Of a stretch of 53,506 nucleotides of DNA, positions 19,233 through 27,167 are shown piece after piece. A model generated the notes under the pieces. It searched no databases, was not told the origin of the DNA, and saw nothing but the letters and a program-made list of their open reading frames with translations. This stretch comes from DASQGA01 sp963722715. GTDB lineage: Bacteria > Actinomycetota > Thermoleophilia > Gaiellales > Gaiellaceae. The stretch lies in NCBI GenBank assembly GCA_963722715.1, contig CAVROA010000012.1, forward strand, positions 1 to 53,506. The letters are read 5' to 3'. Every line of letters starts with the position of its first letter. Positions within the stretch are counted from its first letter, which is position 1. Both the position numbers and the translations under genes were made by a program.

Positions 19233-20790
19233 TGAAGCGGGCGCTGACGAACCCCGGCTCTGACCGAAGCCGATCCAGAACCTCATCCGAGACCGGGCTG
19301 TCGACGGAGAGGGCCATGAGGGCGCGTGCTTCCAGGCGATTCCGGGAGACGGCCATGTTCGCGATGTTGACGCCGGCTTCGCCCACGATTCGGCCAAGCG
19401 CGCCGATCATCCCCGGCCGATCGTCGTTTTCCGCGAAAAGCATCAGCCGGTCGAGCTCGACCTCGAGCTCGTAGCCGAGCGCAGCCACGAGCCGAGGCCG
19501 TTGTCCTCGACCGGTGACCGTGCCCGCGACAGCATGCCGCTCCCCGGCTGCAAAAGCTGTGACCGCAATCAGGCTCGTGAAGTCGTGCGAGGCGGTAGAG
19601 GACTCCTCTCGCACCTCTACCCCCCGCTCCTGAGCGACCAGCGGAGCGTTCACGTAGTTGACCGGCTGATCGACCCGGTCCTGGAAGATGCCGTTCAAGG
19701 CGGCGACCGTGAGGAGCCGCGTATCCCGCTCGGCCAGCTGGCCGAAGTACTGGAAGTCGAGCCGCGTGGGGTTCCCGCCCGCCAGCTCCACGGCAAGCCC
19801 ACCCAGCTTCGCCGCGAGCGGCAAGTACGGCCCCAGCTGCTCCATGTCTTCGGCTGCGACCGCGGGCATGTTGACGGCGTTCGTAACCAGATGGCCGTCG
19901 AGCGCCGCAGCGACCTGCTCGGCGACGATGATCCCTGCCCGGTCCTGCGCCTCCTGAGTCGACGCGCCCAGGTGAGGGGTCACGATCACGTTGTCGAGCT
20001 CGAGCAGCGGGCCGGTGTACGGCTCCTCCGAGAAGACGTCGAGTGCTGCGCCTGCGACCTTTCCCGACCGGAGCGCCTCGGCCAGAGCATCCTCGTCGAC
20101 GAGCTCCCCGCGAGCAGCGTTCACGATCCGGATGCCGTCACGGGCTCCATCGAGCCGGGTCCGGTCGATGAGGCCTCGTGTCTCCTCCGTCAATGAGAGG
20201 TGGAGCGTCACGAAGTCCGATTCGGACAGGAGCTCCTCGAGGCTCTCCACCATCGTCGCGCCGAAATCCCGGAACCGCTCCGGGGCCACGTAGGGGTCGT
20301 AGGCCAGGACGTCCATCTCGAAGGCGCGGGCCCGGCGTGCGACCTGCTGCCCGATCCGGCCGAAGCCGACGACCCCGAGTGTTTTATCCGCCAGCTCGAG
20401 TCCGGCGAAGCGCGCTCGCTCCCAGCGGCCCTCCTTCAGGGCTGCGTGCGCCTGCGGGATGTTCCGGGAGAGCGCCAGCAGGAGCCCGAAGGCGTGCTCC
20501 GCTGCCGAGACGATGGTCGACTGAGGGGCGTTCGCGACGACGATCCCGCGACGCGAGGCCGCCTCCACGTCGACGTTGTCGACCCCGACACCTGCGCGGC
20601 CGATCACCTTCAGCCGCTCGGCCCGGTCGATCAGCTCCGCGGAGACGTCGGTGGCACTTCGAACGATGATCGCGTCGTAGTCGGCGATCTTCTCCTCGAG
20701 TGGCGAGTCGAAGTCGACATCGACCTCGAAGCGCCGGCGGAGGAAATCGATGCCCGCGTCGGCGATGCGCTCGCGGACGAGGATCTTCAC
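19216..20790 (-). CDS. serA: D-3-phosphoglycerate dehydrogenase, long ACT-domain type
   Basis: 524 residues; oxidises 3-phosphoglycerate to start serine synthesis. The N-terminal catalytic/NAD domains show GRAGVGVDNVD, VVGFGRIGQQVARRARAF and the catalytic HLGASTQEAQ block near residue 275. An intervening domain (about 310-445) and a C-terminal ACT domain (about 450-524, DDRPGMIGALGRIVGEAGVNIANM) follow, as in the mycobacterial enzyme, where serine feedback acts. The GTG start at 20790 overlaps the upstream aminotransferase stop as GTGA. Confidence 0.95.
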   Translation of the reverse strand: MKILVRERIADAGIDFLRRRFEVDVDFDSPLEEKIADYDAIIVRSATDVSAELIDRAERLKVIGRAGVGVDNVDVEAASRRGIVVANAPQSTIVSAAEHAFGLLLALSRNIPQAHAALKEGRWERARFAGLELADKTLGVVGFGRIGQQVARRARAFEMDVLAYDPYVAPERFRDFGATMVESLEELLSESDFVTLHLSLTEETRGLIDRTRLDGARDGIRIVNAARGELVDEDALAEALRSGKVAGAALDVFSEEPYTGPLLELDNVIVTPHLGASTQEAQDRAGIIVAEQVAAALDGHLVTNAVNMPAVAAEDMEQLGPYLPLAAKLGGLAVELAGGNPTRLDFQYFGQLAERDTRLLTVAALNGIFQDRVDQPVNYVNAPLVAQERGVEVREESSTASHDFTSLIAVTAFAAGERHAVAGTVTGRGQRPRLVAALGYELEVELDRLMLFAENDDRPGMIGALGRIVGEAGVNIANMAVSRNRLEARALMALSVDSPVSDEVLDRLRSEPGFVSARFIRLPE

Positions 20791-21944
20791 ACTCGAACGC
20801 CCTCGAAGGCTTCGAGCGCAGCCGTCACGGCCAAGCCCCGCTCGATGTCGGCGCCCGCCTCACTGAGCACCAGCTCGAGCGCCGCAAGCTGTGTGGTCAC
20901 GTCGAAGACGTCGACGTAGCCGACGTGCCCGATCCGGACGATCTTTCCGGTCAGCTCCTTGCGGCCGCCCTCCATCGTGATCCCGAAGCGAGTGAAGAGA
21001 TCGGCGATGACCTCGCCCGCGTCGATCTCGGCCGGCATGCGGACGGCCGTCACCACAGCCGAGGTGTCGTCATCGGGGGAGAAGAGCTCCAGGCCCAAGG
21101 CCTTCACACCCGCGCGAGCCGCCCGACCGAGGCGGATGTGGCGTTCGAAGACCGCTTCGAGCCCTTCCTCGAGCAGGAGCGAGACGGCGACGTCGAGACC
21201 GAGCACAGCCGGAATCGCAGGAGTGAACGGGTTGACCGGTGGATCCTCGTGCTGCGACTCGAGGGTGGCCGCCCAGTCGAAGTAGAACCGTGGCGAGGTC
21301 GCGTTGGTCGAGGCCTCGAGCGCGGCCGGGGAGACGGAGATAAGCGCCAGCCCGGGGGGCGTCATGAGCGCTTTCTGCGAGCCCGAGACGACGACGTCCA
21401 GGCCCCACGCATCCGTGTCGCAGGGGATTGCGCCGAGGCTCGAGATCGCATCCACCACGACCAGTGCACCGGAGGGACGGATCCGGGCCGCCGTTTCCTG
21501 CAGATCGAGGACGACGCCGGTCGAAGTCTCCGAGTGAGTCAGGAAGACCGCGTGTGCGCCGCCGATCTCCTCGAGCTTCGCGCCGACGTCCTCGGGGCTC
21601 GGGACCTCGCCCCACGGATAGCGGAGCTCCTGCACGTCGCAACCGTAGGCTCCAGCGATCGAAAGCCACCGTTCCCCGAAGTTCCCCGCCGAGACGACGA
21701 GAACCCGGTCGCCGGGCGAGCACGTGTTGGAGACCGCGGCATCCATTCCGCCCGTGCCCGAAGCCGTGTAGAGCAGGACGTCGCCGGCAGTCCGGTAGAT
21801 CTCCTGGAGAGCCGCCAGGAGCTTTCCGAACATGGCACGAAAGCCCGGAGTTCGGTGATGGACGATCGGGAGGGACATGGCCGCGAGTACCGCCGGCGGC
21901 ACCGGAGTCGGCCCGGGCGTCATCAGGTAGCGCTTCTGTGGCAT
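20787..21944 (-). CDS. class V aminotransferase (serine/alanine-glyoxylate type)
   Basis: 385 residues, PLP enzyme with MTPGPTPVPPAVL at the start, SGTGGMDAAV near the cofactor phosphate, DAISSLGAIP and the lysine block SGSQKALMTPPG. Related enzymes interconvert serine or alanine with glyoxylate or pyruvate. Because it is translationally coupled to serA and no serC is seen, it may act as the phosphoserine aminotransferase of this operon (inference). A -10-like TAACCT (21960-21955) precedes the ATG by 10 nt. It is divergent from the membrane gene at 21982. Confidence 0.88.
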   Translation of the reverse strand: MPQKRYLMTPGPTPVPPAVLAAMSLPIVHHRTPGFRAMFGKLLAALQEIYRTAGDVLLYTASGTGGMDAAVSNTCSPGDRVLVVSAGNFGERWLSIAGAYGCDVQELRYPWGEVPSPEDVGAKLEEIGGAHAVFLTHSETSTGVVLDLQETAARIRPSGALVVVDAISSLGAIPCDTDAWGLDVVVSGSQKALMTPPGLALISVSPAALEASTNATSPRFYFDWAATLESQHEDPPVNPFTPAIPAVLGLDVAVSLLLEEGLEAVFERHIRLGRAARAGVKALGLELFSPDDDTSAVVTAVRMPAEIDAGEVIADLFTRFGITMEGGRKELTGKIVRIGHVGYVDVFDVTTQLAALELVLSEAGADIERGLAVTAALEAFEGVRV

Positions 21945-21969
21945 CCGGGACGTGAGGTTAGCCCATGCG

Positions 21970-21975
21970 TACGAT
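21970..21975 (+). promoter_or_regulatory. -10 box of membrane gene 21982 (leaderless)
   Basis: TACGAT with a 6-nt gap to GTG 21982; back to back with the minus-strand -10 at 21960-21955. Confidence 0.5.
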
Positions 21976-21981
21976 CTCGCC

Positions 21982-22665
21982 GTGGAAGCCCTCCTGGCCT
22001 TCGGCGCCGCGCTCCTCGCGCTACGGCTCGGCGGCGACCTCGTCCGCCGCTACCGCACAACGCATCGCCCGGAACTGGCGGCCTGGTCTGCCTCGCTCAT
22101 CGCCTATGCGATCGCCTCCGGCGCGCTCGCGGCAGGAGCGGCCGGCGGCTGGAATGAGGCCGTCTTCCGCGTCTACTACCTCTTCGGCGGCCTGTTGACC
22201 GCGGCGCTGCTCGGAGCCGGCTCGCTGCTCCTGATCCGTCGCCGCTGGGCGGCTCCGCTCGCGCTCCTCTATGTGGGCCTCGCAGTCGGGGTTGCGCTGG
22301 CCGCACCGCTCACCACGGATGTGGGCGGCACGGCGATCCCGGACGCTCAGGCGCACCTGGAGTTCTTCCCCGCCCGGCTCCTGGCGGTGATAGGCAACTC
22401 GCTCGGGACGCTGGCGGCGGCCGGAATCGCCCTCTGGACGATCAGGCGGCGACCAGTCGGGAACGGCTTCATCCTCGCGGGAATCGTGGTGGCAGCCGCC
22501 GGAAGTGCTGTCGCTGGGCTGGGAGAGGCACAGACCGCAGCATTCATCGCCGTCGCGGCAGTGCTCCTCTACGCCGGCTTCGTGGCCGGCAGCGGCTACC
22601 CGATGCCGCTGAAGAAGCTCTCGAAGAGCTTCTCAAGGGGCTCGTACTCGGCCGGCCGTTCGTAG
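21982..22665 (+). CDS. multi-spanning membrane protein, unknown function
   Basis: 227 residues with about seven hydrophobic helices spread over the whole length and basic loops (LVRRYRTTHRPE, IRRRWAAP, IRRRPVGN). I do not recognise the family. The GTG at 21982 is chosen because a TACGAT -10 ends 6 nt upstream and the first helix follows at once; an in-frame GTG at 21952 would add ten residues. The last 23 codons overlap the convergent lipoprotein gene by 70 bp, and this tail is less hydrophobic, so the true end is less certain than the body. Confidence 0.65.
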   Translation: MEALLAFGAALLALRLGGDLVRRYRTTHRPELAAWSASLIAYAIASGALAAGAAGGWNEAVFRVYYLFGGLLTAALLGAGSLLLIRRRWAAPLALLYVGLAVGVALAAPLTTDVGGTAIPDAQAHLEFFPARLLAVIGNSLGTLAAAGIALWTIRRRPVGNGFILAGIVVAAAGSAVAGLGEAQTAAFIAVAAVLLYAGFVAGSGYPMPLKKLSKSFSRGSYSAGRS

Positions 22666-23483
22666 GAGACGTCCTTCCCCCAGTCGGAGAGCCGCACCGC
22701 GATGTGCAGGTCGACCGAATCGAGCGAGCCCGGCTGCGCGAGCTCGTCGAGATCCCGTCCTTCGAGGTCCACGTCCATCGAGTAGCTCCGCGGCAGGTGG
22801 TCGTCACGACCGGCGGTGAACCGGAAGTGCACGACCTCCGCCAGCGACTCGAACTTGGCGCGTTCCTCGGGTGCCATCGCCTCGCCGCCGTACTCCTCGG
22901 CGAGCGCGAGGATCCCGTCGACGTTCAGCGCACCGCGGAACTCCCAGGTCGTGACGCCGTCGATGACCGGCCCGGCCAGCACGGTGCCGGTAAAGATGTC
23001 GTCGAAATGCGCGCGGAGGCCCTCGGGCGTCCCGAAGTCCCGCTCGAAGCGGTCGCGCTCCTGCTCGCTCTGCTCCGGAAGCTTCAGATCCTCGTCGCCG
23101 TACCAACGGTTCAGGAAGCGGATGAAGAGCTCCTGGCGGTTCGCCAGGACGACGGCGGCAAAGGACTGTCCGGAGAAATCGAGCTTCACGTCCATCGCGA
23201 GCTCGTCCGAGCTCGCGTCGCCTTCCAGATGAAGCCTGACCGGGCCGTTGCCGGTCATCGCAGCGGCGGGGCCACTTGCGTTCACGGTCGCGTCGAGCAC
23301 GAAATGGCCACTCCCGGCCTTTTTGACGGCCGCGAAGGCATCGGCTGCGAGATCCGCGCCGCTCGGCGCGTCCGCTGCAGCAGACTCGGCCGGCGAGGAG
23401 TCGGAGGAGGTGACGCCGCCACAGGCAGCGACGAGCGCGACCGTCAGGACGCAGAGGGCGAGGAAGAGACCGAGGCGGCGCAC
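22596..23483 (-). CDS. secreted lipoprotein, LppX/LprG-like
   Basis: 295 residues. The lipobox VAAC (C21) follows a hydrophobic leader, so the mature protein should be lipid-anchored outside the membrane. After a Ser/Ala-rich linker, the segment of about 45-290 has a beta-rich pattern (GSGHFVLDATVNA, AMDVKLDFSG, TWEFRGALNVDGI, HFRFTAGRDD) like the LppX/LprG family that carries lipids in mycobacteria. The function here is inferred from fold only. The GTG start at 23483 overlaps the YdcF-like gene by 40 nt, suggesting one transcript. Confidence 0.75.
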   Translation of the reverse strand: MRRLGLFLALCVLTVALVAACGGVTSSDSSPAESAAADAPSGADLAADAFAAVKKAGSGHFVLDATVNASGPAAAMTGNGPVRLHLEGDASSDELAMDVKLDFSGQSFAAVVLANRQELFIRFLNRWYGDEDLKLPEQSEQERDRFERDFGTPEGLRAHFDDIFTGTVLAGPVIDGVTTWEFRGALNVDGILALAEEYGGEAMAPEERAKFESLAEVVHFRFTAGRDDHLPRSYSMDVDLEGRDLDELAQPGSLDSVDLHIAVRLSDWGKDVSYERPAEYEPLEKLFESFFSGIG

Positions 23484-24031
23484 GCTTCAGGTATCGGCTC
23501 TCCCTCGGTGGACCTGAGCGAATTCCCCCGGCGTTCCAGCTCCGCGACCGCGTTTCGCCTCTGCCATGGCATGACGGTGAGCGCTGCCGCCTCCCATGCG
23601 AGGGCGCCGGCGCTCGGGCGCAGGCGGGGGGAACGATAGGTGCATGCCACGCCGAAGCGTGGATAGACGCCGCCGAAGAAGTAGTGGCAACGAAGGCGGT
23701 GGGCCGGCGCGCAGACGATCGTCGCCTCCTCGACGCGTCGCGCGAGCAGGAGCGGCAGCACGCGGGCCATGTTCTGGGATGTGTTGACGGCGGTGTCCTC
23801 GGCGACTAGCTCGACGTCGCGGCGACCCGGCCAGGCGGCGAGCATCTGGGCTGCCTCGCTTTCGCCCCCGTAGGGAGCCCAACCCGAGAGGACGACCAGT
23901 CTCGGGCGACGGCGCTCCGCGAGCTCTGCGGCGTGGGCGAGCACGCGATTGCAGCCTGGGGAAAGCGTGTACGTCCCTTCCGGGTCGAGGTTTCCCTGAC
24001 CGGGAACGACAATCGCCCAGGACTCGCTCAT
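23444..24031 (-). CDS. YdcF/DUF218-family protein
   Basis: 195 residues. The N-terminal strand AIVVPGQGN, the LVVLSGWAPYGG segment, the ELVAEDTAVNTSQNM motif and the ATIVCAPAHRLRCHYFF strand fit DUF218 (YdcF/SanA). These proteins are linked to envelope or vancomycin-sensitivity functions in other bacteria; the substrate is unknown. The ATG at 24031 sits 6 nt after a -10-like TAGCCT (24043-24038) that uses the TAG stop of the glycosyltransferase. The C-terminal tail overlaps the lipoprotein gene. Confidence 0.75.
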   Translation of the reverse strand: MSESWAIVVPGQGNLDPEGTYTLSPGCNRVLAHAAELAERRRPRLVVLSGWAPYGGESEAAQMLAAWPGRRDVELVAEDTAVNTSQNMARVLPLLLARRVEEATIVCAPAHRLRCHYFFGGVYPRFGVACTYRSPRLRPSAGALAWEAAALTVMPWQRRNAVAELERRGNSLRSTEGEPIPEACAASVSSSPSAS

Positions 24032-24037
24032 GACCCG

Positions 24038-24043
24038 AGGCTA
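24038..24043 (-). promoter_or_regulatory. -10 box of YdcF gene, overlaps upstream stop
   Basis: TAGCCT; its TAG is the stop of the glycosyltransferase gene. The gap to the ATG is 6 nt. Confidence 0.45.
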
Positions 24044-24769
24044 CCGGCGCCGGCGCGCTGCGACCACGCCGCCGAGTAGCGCGCCGATCACGGTCACGAC
24101 CAGCATGAAGGCCTTCTTGCCCTGCAGCTTGGACTCGCCGCTTGCCCGCTTCCGCATGTTCACTGCGACCTCGTCCACCCGAAGGCCGGCGCGCATGAGG
24201 CGCATCAGAGCCTCCACCTCGGGCGCGCCGCTTTCGTACGGCTCCGCGAGGAGCGGCAGCGCCTTGGCATTTGCCGCGTACATCCCGCTCGTCGGATCGG
24301 CAAACCGCTTTCCGAGCGGCACCGCGAGCGCGCGTCGAAGAAGTGCCGTCCCGAACCGGCGGGCATGGTCCGGCTGGTAGCGATATGCCTCGTAGCCCTC
24401 GCCCGAGACGAACCTGGATCCGACCGCCACGTCGCAGGCGTCCTCGCGGACGAGTGCCACGAGGCGAGCGAGCTCGGCGACGGGGTGCTGACCGTCAGCG
24501 TCGACCCGGCCGGCGAGCTCGTAGCCGCCCTCGGCGGCGAAGCTCCAGCCGGCGGCGATACCGGCCTTGAGCCCGCGATTCTCCGGGAAGCCAAGCACCT
24601 CCGCACCACCCTCCCGCGCCACCTCGGCGGTCCGATCGGTGGAGCCGTCGTCGACGACGAGGAGATCAGCTTCCGGAAGCTCGGCAGCCACCTCGGCGAG
24701 CACCGCGGGCAGGTTCTGCTCTTCGTTCCAGGCCGGGATGAAGACAAGCAGGTCGTGGGAGGACGCCAC
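24041..24769 (-). CDS. family 2 glycosyltransferase (dolichol-phosphate mannose synthase-like)
   Basis: 242 residues. The GT-A fold shows FIPAWNEEQNLP, VVDDGSTDRTAEVA, GLKAGIAAGW, GRVDADGQHP (the DxD metal motif) and an acceptor-side PTSGMYAAN. A hydrophobic C-terminal helix before the final arginines could anchor it in the membrane. It would transfer a sugar from a nucleotide donor to a polyprenyl-phosphate or lipid acceptor. The GTG at 24769 follows TACTGT (24781-24776) by exactly 6 nt. It is divergent from greA with only 35 bp between starts. Confidence 0.88.
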   Translation of the reverse strand: MASSHDLLVFIPAWNEEQNLPAVLAEVAAELPEADLLVVDDGSTDRTAEVAREGGAEVLGFPENRGLKAGIAAGWSFAAEGGYELAGRVDADGQHPVAELARLVALVREDACDVAVGSRFVSGEGYEAYRYQPDHARRFGTALLRRALAVPLGKRFADPTSGMYAANAKALPLLAEPYESGAPEVEALMRLMRAGLRVDEVAVNMRKRASGESKLQGKKAFMLVVTVIGALLGGVVAARRRR

Positions 24770-24775
24770 GCCGAG

Positions 24776-24798
24776 ACAGTACTCGACCCCGCTACCCT
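24776..24798. promoter_or_regulatory. back-to-back leaderless promoters of glycosyltransferase and greA
   Basis: Minus-strand -10 TACTGT (24781-24776) and plus-strand -10 TACCCT (24793-24798) are 11 bp apart, each 6 nt from its GTG start. Each promoter's -35 region must lie in the other's -10 or coding region. Confidence 0.55.
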
Positions 24799-24804
24799 CT
24801 CCTG

Positions 24805-25263
24805 GTGGCTTCCGAGCGAAAAGAGCAGCTGACGCAGGCCCAGCGGGCGAAGCTCGAGCAGGAGCTTGCGGAACTGGAGGGACCCAGGCGCGAGGAGATG
24901 GTGCAGGCGATCAAGACCGCACGAAGCTTCGGTGACCTCTCGGAGAACTTCGAGTACCACGCAGCCAAGAACGAGCAGGGACTCCTGGAGCGCCGGATCA
25001 CGATCATGCGCGCGCGCCTGCAGAACTCGGTCGCCGTCGAAGCCCCCACGCAGGCGGGCGAGGATACGGTCTCGGTCGGATCCAAGGTGCAGATCGAGAA
25101 CGAGAAGGGCGAGACGATCGATCTCGAGATCTCGAGCGTCGGGGGCGTCTCCCCCGACTCGCCGCTCGGCGACGCCTTGCTGGGCGGAAAAGTCGGCGAC
25201 ACGGTGAAGGTCAAGGCGCCGCGCGGCGACTGGCAGGCCCGCATCGTGTCGGTCGGCCGCTAG
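24805..25263 (+). CDS. greA: transcription elongation factor GreA
   Basis: 152 residues. The N-terminal coiled coil (about 1-75, with LTQAQRAKLEQELAELEGPRREEMVQ and the tip region RSFGDLSENFEYHAAKNEQG containing the acidic D and E) and the C-terminal FKBP-like domain (VGSKVQIENEKGE, LGDALLGGKVGDTVKV) are complete. It rescues backtracked RNA polymerase by stimulating RNA cleavage. The GTG at 24805 lies 6 nt from a TACCCT -10. The 3' end converges on typA with a shared hairpin. Confidence 0.95.
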   Translation: MASERKEQLTQAQRAKLEQELAELEGPRREEMVQAIKTARSFGDLSENFEYHAAKNEQGLLERRITIMRARLQNSVAVEAPTQAGEDTVSVGSKVQIENEKGETIDLEISSVGGVSPDSPLGDALLGGKVGDTVKVKAPRGDWQARIVSVGR

Positions 25264-25288
25264 ATCCTCGCGGGTGCGCTCTTCGAGT

Positions 25289-25308
25289 GCAGGCGCCTAA
25301 ACGCCTGC
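25289..25308. terminator. hairpin between greA and typA
   Basis: GCAGGCG (25289-25295) and CGCCTGC (25302-25308) form a 7-bp stem with a 6-nt loop. It overlaps the last codons and stop of typA and could end transcripts from both sides, although T tracts are weak. Confidence 0.6.
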
Positions 25309-27159
25309 GGTTTCGCGCTCGCGCTTCTTGCCAGAGGCGAGCCGGGCGCGCTTCGACGCTGACAGCTCGACCTTCCGGAGGCGGATGCTCTCCGGTGTGA
25401 CCTCGACGGCCTCGTCGGCGCGAATGAACTCGAGTGCCTGCTCCAACGAGAGGGGCCTGGGCGGGATGAGCCGAACGAGCTCGTCCGCGGTCGAGGACCG
25501 CATGTTCGTCAGCTTCTTCTCCTTCGTGGCGTTGACGTCGAGATCCTCGCCCCGCGAGTTTTCGCCGACGACCATGCCTTCGTAGACCTCGCCTCTCGGT
25601 GCGACGAAGAGTGAGCCGCGCTCCTGGAGACCCGCGATTGCGAAGGCCGTCACGAGACCGCGCCGGTCGGCGACGAGGCTGCCGGTCGGGCGCGTGCCGA
25701 TCTCGCCGTGCCACGGCTCCCAGGTCTCGAAGACGTGATGCATGATCCCCGTCCCGCGCGTCTCGGTCAGGAACTCGGTGCGGAAGCCGATCAGGCCGCG
25801 CGCCGCGACCAGGTACTCCATGCGCGCCCAGCCGGTGCCGTGGTTGACCATGTGCTGTAGCCGCCCTTTACGGAGGGCCAGAAGCTGCGTGACGACGCCG
25901 ATGTACTCCTCCGGCGCGTCGATTGCGACCCGCTCGACGGGCTCGTGCCGGCGGCCGTCGATCTCCTTCGTCAGCACTTCGGGCTTGCCGACGGTGAGCT
26001 CGAAGCCCTCTCGGCGCATGATCTCGACGAGGACTGCAAGCGCCAGCTCACCCCGGCCCTGAACCTCCCACGTGTCCGCGCGAGCAGTTGGGTTGACGCG
26101 GAGCGAGACGTTGCCCACGAGCTCCTGTTCGAGGCGCTTCTGCAGGAGGCTCGCGGTCAGCTTGTCGCCCTCCCGGCCGGCGAGCGGGGATGTGTTGATG
26201 CCGAGCGTGATCGAGAGGGAGGGCTCGTCAACCGCGGTGACGGGTAGCGGCCGTGGGTCGTCCGGATCGGCGATGGTCTCACCGATCGTGACCTCGGCGA
26301 GACCCGCTAGCGCAACGATCTCTCCCGGTCCCGCCTCCTCGGCCGGAACGCGGTCGAGCGCCTCCGTGACGAAGAGCTCGGTGACGCGGTGGTTCTGGAT
26401 CGTCCCGTCCGCCCGGCACCAGGCGACCTGCTCACCACGGCGAAGGGTTCCGTGCAAAACGCGGCAGAGCGCAAGACGGCCGACATAGGGCGAGGCGTCC
26501 AGGTTCGTGACGAGCGCCTGGAGCGGATGGTCGGGATCGTAGGAGGGAGGCGGAACGGCCTCGAGGAGCGCGTCGAAGAGCGGGCCGAGGTTCGGCTCGA
26601 GCGCGTCGGGCGAGAGCCCCGCGTGCCCCGCCTTGGCGTTGCAGTAGACGATCGGAAACTCGATCTGAGACTCCGCGGCGTCGAGGTCGAGGAAGAGCTC
26701 ATAGACCTCGTCTACAACCTCCTGCGGGCGGGCGTCCGACCGGTCGACCTTGTTGACGACGAGGACGACCGGGAGCCGCGCTTCGAGCGCCTTTCGGAGC
26801 ACAAAACGTGTTTGCGGCAGCGGCCCTTCGCTCGCATCGACGAGCAGGAGGACACCGTCGACCATGGTCAGGCCGCGCTCGACTTCGCCGCCGAAGTCGG
26901 CATGGCCTGGCGTGTCGATGATGTTCACCTTCGTCTCGCCGATCGTCACAGCCGTGTTCTTGGCCAGAATCGTGATGCCCTTCTCGCGCTCGAGATCGGT
27001 CGAGTCCATGACCCGCTCGGCCACCTCCTGGTTCGCCCGGAAGGAGCCGGACTGCCAGAGCATCGCGTCGACGAGCGTCGTTTTGCCATGGTCGACGTGC
27101 GCCACGATGGCGACATTGCGGAGATCGTCCCGCCGTGCGGGGAAGGCCGAGCGCGACAT
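25297..27159 (-). CDS. typA: ribosome-associated GTPase TypA/BipA
   Basis: 620 residues. The GTPase domain has AHVDHGKTT, the DLEREKGITI switch segment, DTPGHADFGGEVER and NKVDRSDARP. EF-G-like domains II, III and V follow, with the BipA-specific C-terminal region (ATKEKKLTNMRSS ... PPRPLSLEQALEFI). It acts on the ribosome under stress and in large-subunit assembly. The ATG at 27159 has AAGGA 5 nt upstream and lies 8 nt after the helicase stop, so both are in one operon. An upstream in-frame methionine inside the helicase gene is rejected. Confidence 0.96.
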   Translation of the reverse strand: MSRSAFPARRDDLRNVAIVAHVDHGKTTLVDAMLWQSGSFRANQEVAERVMDSTDLEREKGITILAKNTAVTIGETKVNIIDTPGHADFGGEVERGLTMVDGVLLLVDASEGPLPQTRFVLRKALEARLPVVLVVNKVDRSDARPQEVVDEVYELFLDLDAAESQIEFPIVYCNAKAGHAGLSPDALEPNLGPLFDALLEAVPPPSYDPDHPLQALVTNLDASPYVGRLALCRVLHGTLRRGEQVAWCRADGTIQNHRVTELFVTEALDRVPAEEAGPGEIVALAGLAEVTIGETIADPDDPRPLPVTAVDEPSLSITLGINTSPLAGREGDKLTASLLQKRLEQELVGNVSLRVNPTARADTWEVQGRGELALAVLVEIMRREGFELTVGKPEVLTKEIDGRRHEPVERVAIDAPEEYIGVVTQLLALRKGRLQHMVNHGTGWARMEYLVAARGLIGFRTEFLTETRGTGIMHHVFETWEPWHGEIGTRPTGSLVADRRGLVTAFAIAGLQERGSLFVAPRGEVYEGMVVGENSRGEDLDVNATKEKKLTNMRSSTADELVRLIPPRPLSLEQALEFIRADEAVEVTPESIRLRKVELSASKRARLASGKKRERETAGV

Positions 27160-27167
27160 ACCCGTCC

